From Pseudomonas brassicacearum subsp. neoaurantiaca (GTDB taxonomy: Bacteria; Pseudomonadota; Gammaproteobacteria; Pseudomonadales; Pseudomonadaceae), in the NCBI RefSeq assembly GCF_013608025.1, contig NZ_VDLV01000037.1, positions 101,462 through 165,461 of the forward strand: DNA of 64,000 bases, given 5' to 3'. Positions 61,678 to 64,000 of this stretch are shown here, piece after piece. The stretch's first letter is position 1, and the number at the start of each line of letters is the position of its first letter. The position numbers and the translations under genes are program-made. The notes beneath the pieces were generated by a model. The model had not been told where the DNA came from. It did no database searches and saw nothing but the letters and a program-made list of their open reading frames with translations.

Positions 61678-62321
61678 ACGCCCCTTTGCGTCACACCCTG
61701 CTGCTGGTCGACGACCATCCGATGATGCGTCGCGGGATCCGCCAGATGCTCGAACTCGAAGACGATCTGCACATCGTCGGCGAAGCCAGCCATGGCGAAG
61801 AAGCCCTCGCGCTGATCGAACCGCTCAAGCCTGACCTGGTGCTGCTGGACAACAACATGCCGCAGATGAACGGCATCGAGACCCTGCGTCGGCTGCAGGC
61901 GATGGACTACACCGGCAAGGTCTTGCTGTTCACCGTGTCCGACGCCGAGGACGACATCCGCGACGCCCTGCGCCTCGATGCCAACGGCTACTTGCTCAAG
62001 GACATGGAGCCCGAGTTGCTGATTCAATACATCCGCGACGCCCTCAACGGCGCCCTGGTCATCAGCCCCGGCCTGACCCGCGTCATGGCCCAGGCCCTGC
62101 GCTCCCCGCCACGCCAGGCCGATGTGGAACTGACCGAACGCGAGCGCCAGGTACTGAGGACCATCGCGGGTGGCTACAGCAACAAAGTCATCGGCCACAA
62201 GCTGGGCATTACCGAAGGCACGGTGAAGGTGCATGTGAAGAACCTGCTGCACAAGCTCGGCTTGCGTTCGCGGGTCGAAGCGGCGGTGTGGGCGATGGAG
62301 CATTTGCGCGGGGCGAGCTGA
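61674..62321 (+). CDS. narL: Nitrate response regulator
   Basis: A 215-residue response regulator of the NarL/FixJ class. The phosphorylated Asp59 lies in LVLLDNNMPQMNG, with the acidic pair DD at 13-14 and Lys near 109 (GYLLKDM). The C-terminal LuxR-type helix-turn-helix is LTERERQVLRTIAGG with NKVIGHKLGITEGTVKVHVKN. It should bind the 7-2-7 site before narK1. ATG at 61674 overlaps the narX stop (ATGA). Confidence 0.94.
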   Translation: MNAPLRHTLLLVDDHPMMRRGIRQMLELEDDLHIVGEASHGEEALALIEPLKPDLVLLDNNMPQMNGIETLRRLQAMDYTGKVLLFTVSDAEDDIRDALRLDANGYLLKDMEPELLIQYIRDALNGALVISPGLTRVMAQALRSPPRQADVELTERERQVLRTIAGGYSNKVIGHKLGITEGTVKVHVKNLLHKLGLRSRVEAAVWAMEHLRGAS

Positions 62322-62349
62322 TCCCGGTTGAGTCGTCAACACATAACCC

Positions 62350-62480
62350 GTGGCGAGGGAGCTTGCTCCCGCTGGGCTGCGCAGCGGCCCCTGGTTCAGC
62401 CGCTGAGGTGGGCCAGGCCGATCGCATTCAACCTTCTTGGGGCTGCTACGCAGCCCAGCGGGAGCAAGCTCCCTCGCCAC
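62350..62480. repeat. REPIN, GAGGGAGCTTGCTCCC type
   Basis: Inverted REP arms with GCTGGGCTGCGCAGC inner hairpins between narL and the Dnr-type gene. It may separate the two in expression. Confidence 0.92.
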
Positions 62481-62586
62481 GGGTCCGCGTCAACAATCAA
62501 GCCCCATCCCTCTTCCGAGGTAGGCCTGCCGAGGCATAGGCCGGCGGGGCCTTGGGCTCTACCATGACGGCACGCGGAGGTACGCC

Positions 62587-63264
62587 ATGCTGACCCACCC
62601 TTCCATCGTTCTACTGTTGCGTCGTCATCACCTGTTCAGCCAATTGCCGGAGCGGGTCTTCGAGGACGTATGCAACCTGGCCGTACTCAAGCGGCTGCCC
62701 TGTAACAGCACGCTCATGCACCAGGGCGATCCCGCCAAGCGGTTTTTCCTGCTGGTCAGCGGCCAGATCAAACTCTTCCGGGTCACCGGTGAGGGCCAGG
62801 AAAACCTGGTGGAAATCATCCAGCCCGGACAAACCTTCGCCGAAGCCCTGCTCTTCAGCCAGGCCCGTTGCTACCCGGTCAGCGCCTCGGCGATCAAGGA
62901 CAGCGTGCTGGTGAGTATCGAGGGCACCCATTACCGCAAGGCATTGGAGGACCAGCCCAAGGTCTGCCTGGCGATCCTGGCGAGCATGAGCATTCACTTG
63001 CATCAACGGCTCAAGGACATCGACAACTTGACCTTGGCCAGTGCCAGCCGGCGGGTGATCAATTTTCTGTTGCAGGAACGTGACCCGTCTGATGGCCAGG
63101 TGGTGTTGCAGGTGTCCAAGCGGTTGGTGGCTTCCAAGCTGGGGATTCAGCCGGAGACGTTTTCGCGGATTCTTCATCGGTTGGTGGATGGGGGGTTGAT
63201 TGCGATGGAGCGGCGGCAGATTCGGATCTTGTCCGAGGATGGGCTTGAGGGGTATCAGCAGTAG
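62587..63264 (+). CDS. dnr: Dnr-type Crp/Fnr regulator
   Basis: A 225-residue regulator of the Crp/Fnr family. The N-terminal cyclic-nucleotide-fold domain is about 15-135 and the C-terminal winged helix has PETFSRILHRL, in which Glu, Ser and Arg match the residues that read TTGA half-sites. The N-terminal cysteine cluster of Anr/Fnr is absent, so it cannot hold the oxygen-sensing 4Fe-4S cluster; such proteins bind haem and sense nitric oxide. It is close to P. aeruginosa Dnr and P. stutzeri DnrE (next to narXL). The Anr/Dnr boxes at narK1 and nrdD are its likely targets. Confidence 0.82.
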   Translation: MLTHPSIVLLLRRHHLFSQLPERVFEDVCNLAVLKRLPCNSTLMHQGDPAKRFFLLVSGQIKLFRVTGEGQENLVEIIQPGQTFAEALLFSQARCYPVSASAIKDSVLVSIEGTHYRKALEDQPKVCLAILASMSIHLHQRLKDIDNLTLASASRRVINFLLQERDPSDGQVVLQVSKRLVASKLGIQPETFSRILHRLVDGGLIAMERRQIRILSEDGLEGYQQ

Positions 63265-63269
63265 TCGTT

Positions 63270-63376
63270 GGTGTGTAAGTCCAGTTTTGCGGTAACGGCC
63301 ACTTGGGTGTGTATATCCGTTTCTGCAGTAGTGGTGGATTGGTGTGTATATCCGTTTCTGCGGTAACGGCCACTTA
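63270..63376 (+). repeat. Three tandem 35-36-bp repeats
   Basis: Units at 63270-63304, 63305-63340 and 63341-63376. The first and third share TTTCTGCGGTAACGGCCACTT-like ends (TTGCGGTAACGGCCACTT in the first); the second and third share GTGTGTATATCCGTTTCTGC. The third continues into the dispersed element that follows. No spacers, so not CRISPR. Confidence 0.8.
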
Positions 63377-63609
63377 GGGTTCCGCCCTTACGGCGGGTCA
63401 CTTTCGAAAGGCGCGAAAGTAACCAAAGCGCCTCTGCCCCACCACTCGGTGCCTCGCCTAGGCTCGGCATGCCTGAACGAAGGCCTTGCTCCGTGGGCCC
63501 GCCGCGATGGGCCATCCATGGCCCTGCGCGGCTACCTCGGCATCCATGCCGAGGTGCCCACTGCGCAAGGCCTGCGTTCAGCCATCGTGGTTAACGGGGC
63601 GCCGAGATC
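63377..63609 (+). repeat. Dispersed non-coding element, left copy
   Basis: Begins GGGTTCCGCCCTTACGGCGG, then the palindromic ACTTTCGAAAGGCGCGAAAG, then GC-rich DNA with two hairpins including CTCGGCATCCATGCCGAG at 63536-63553. Sequences of this kind recur in Pseudomonas genomes. Open frames through it lack ribosome sites and are not credible. Its last 79 nt (63531-63609) are repeated inverted at 63925-64000. Confidence 0.7.
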
Positions 63610-63667
63610 AACGTCCGCCACGAGGCGGCCTAGTAGCCGACCTGGTTATCGAAGGATCGCGTTTCTC

Positions 63668-63759
63668 CTGTGGGAGCGAGCCTGCTCGCGAAGGCGGTGT
63701 GTCAGTTTGCGGTGATGTTGGGTGTACCGGCCTCTTCGCGAGCAGGCTCGCTCCCACAG
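63668..63759. repeat. REPIN, GGGAGCGAGCCTGCTCGC type
   Basis: Inverted REP arms, about 92 bp, inside the repeat-rich region. Confidence 0.9.
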
Positions 63760-63802
63760 GGTTTTGCGGCAAATGGGCACCGAGTGGCAACTGGAGATCC
63801 AA

Positions 63803-63830
63803 TGTGGGAGCGAGCTTGCTCGCGATAGCA
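63803..63830 (+). repeat. Single REP arm
   Basis: TGTGGGAGCGAGCTTGCTCG followed by CGATAGC, with no inverted partner in the next 150 nt. Confidence 0.85.
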
Positions 63831-63868
63831 GTGTCTCAGCTAAATAAATCCTGGCTGATGCCCCACAG

Positions 63869-63927
63869 CTCTTGCTCTTGCTCTTGCTCTTGCTCCTGCT
63901 CTTGCTCTGCTTTTGATCTTGATCTTG
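63869..63927 (+). repeat. CTCTTG hexanucleotide microsatellite
   Basis: Six units of CTCTTG (one changed to CTCCTG) at 63869-63904, degenerating into CTCTGCTTTTGATCTTGATC. A candidate for length variation. Confidence 0.85.
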
Positions 63928-64000
63928 GCGCCCCGTTAAACCACGCTGGCCGAACGCAGGTCTTGCGCAGTGGGCATCCCGGCATGGATGCCGGGATAGC
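63925..64000 (-). repeat. Dispersed element, inverted right copy (partial)
   Basis: The reverse complement matches 63531-63609 over about 76 nt with roughly 90% identity, including a palindrome CCCGGCATGGATGCCGGG at 63978-63995. It runs off the window end. Confidence 0.75.

Noticed and set aside
62481..62586. Anr/Dnr box before the dnr gene
   Set aside because: Only a half-site-like ATCAA (AACAATCAAG) is present; no paired TTGAT arm.
63270..63376. Tandem repeats as a CRISPR array
   Set aside because: The three units are directly adjacent with no spacers and there are no cas genes.
63344..63715. A 123-codon protein in the repeat region
   Set aside because: It is made of dispersed repeat and REP sequence and has no ribosome site or family likeness.
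1..64000. Prophage, insertion sequence, integron, tRNA or rRNA genes
   Set aside because: No transposase, integrase, phage structural gene or recognisable RNA gene was found on reading both strands.

Overview
The window is chromosomal DNA of a Pseudomonas, most likely a nitrate-respiring member of the P. fluorescens complex. This rests on GC-rich codon use, the conserved order narXL / narK1-narK2-GHJI-ppiC-moaA, a split nrdD-nrdG, and eleven REP doublets (REPINs) of types typical of that group. No rRNA, tRNA, prophage, insertion sequence or CRISPR array was seen. Gene density is high, strands alternate, and several operons use 1-8 nt stop/start overlaps.

Layout: (1) 1-1751, the start of an SDR gene and an acyl-CoA synthetase. 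(2) 2134-5702, a four-gene leftward operon (UDP-sugar 4-epimerase, GT2 glycosyltransferase, small LAB_N membrane protein, ArnT-like glycosyltransferase) that looks like a lipid-linked sugar pathway decorating lipid A or another envelope glycan. (3) 5963-13972, AraC regulator, pssA, a TetR gene with a visible autoregulatory and possibly leaderless promoter, a DUF1348 protein, an M42 peptidase, a small Cys-motif protein, an NADH dehydrogenase-like flavoprotein and a LysR regulator. (4) 14150-18865, a compact operon of flavin monooxygenase, RidA, DUF1028 and an ArgE-like deacetylase, followed by an orphan polyamine-type binding protein. (5) 19103-22098, LysR, pirin and old yellow enzyme.

(6) 22152-28715 holds two convergent operons: a SnoaL-like protein, SDR, FAD oxidoreductase, DUF1365, CFA-like methyltransferase and DUF2878 on +, and a chalcone-isomerase-like protein, DUF3833 lipoprotein and DUF6482 on -. 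Both outer promoters carry repeated TTGTACA motifs about 18-21 bp apart, which ties the operons into one regulon, probably the light / singlet-oxygen fatty-acid modification response. The SDR gene has an apparent one-base frameshift. (7) 28750-33086, a LacI-controlled polyol or inositol-like catabolic cluster. (8) 33097-39752, phosphoesterase, diguanylate cyclase, RlhA, a secreted M20 dipeptidase and DUF3079. (9) 39861-43024, a Fur-controlled FtrABCD ferrous iron importer. (10) 43172-44791, a chemoreceptor.

(11) 44906-63264 is an anaerobic-life island: class III ribonucleotide reductase (the glycyl-radical domain is a separate 53-residue gene), moaA, a Cys/Gly-rich PpiC foldase, NarIJHG, two NarK transporters, the NarXL sensor pair and a Dnr-type regulator. 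Regulatory logic is readable: an Anr/Dnr box at -41.5 of the inferred start sites of both narK1 and nrdD, a NarL 7-2-7 site, and a pair of NrdR boxes 31 bp apart. (12) 63270-64000 is non-coding repeat DNA: a 36-bp tandem repeat, an element with an inverted second copy, REP sequences and a hexanucleotide microsatellite.
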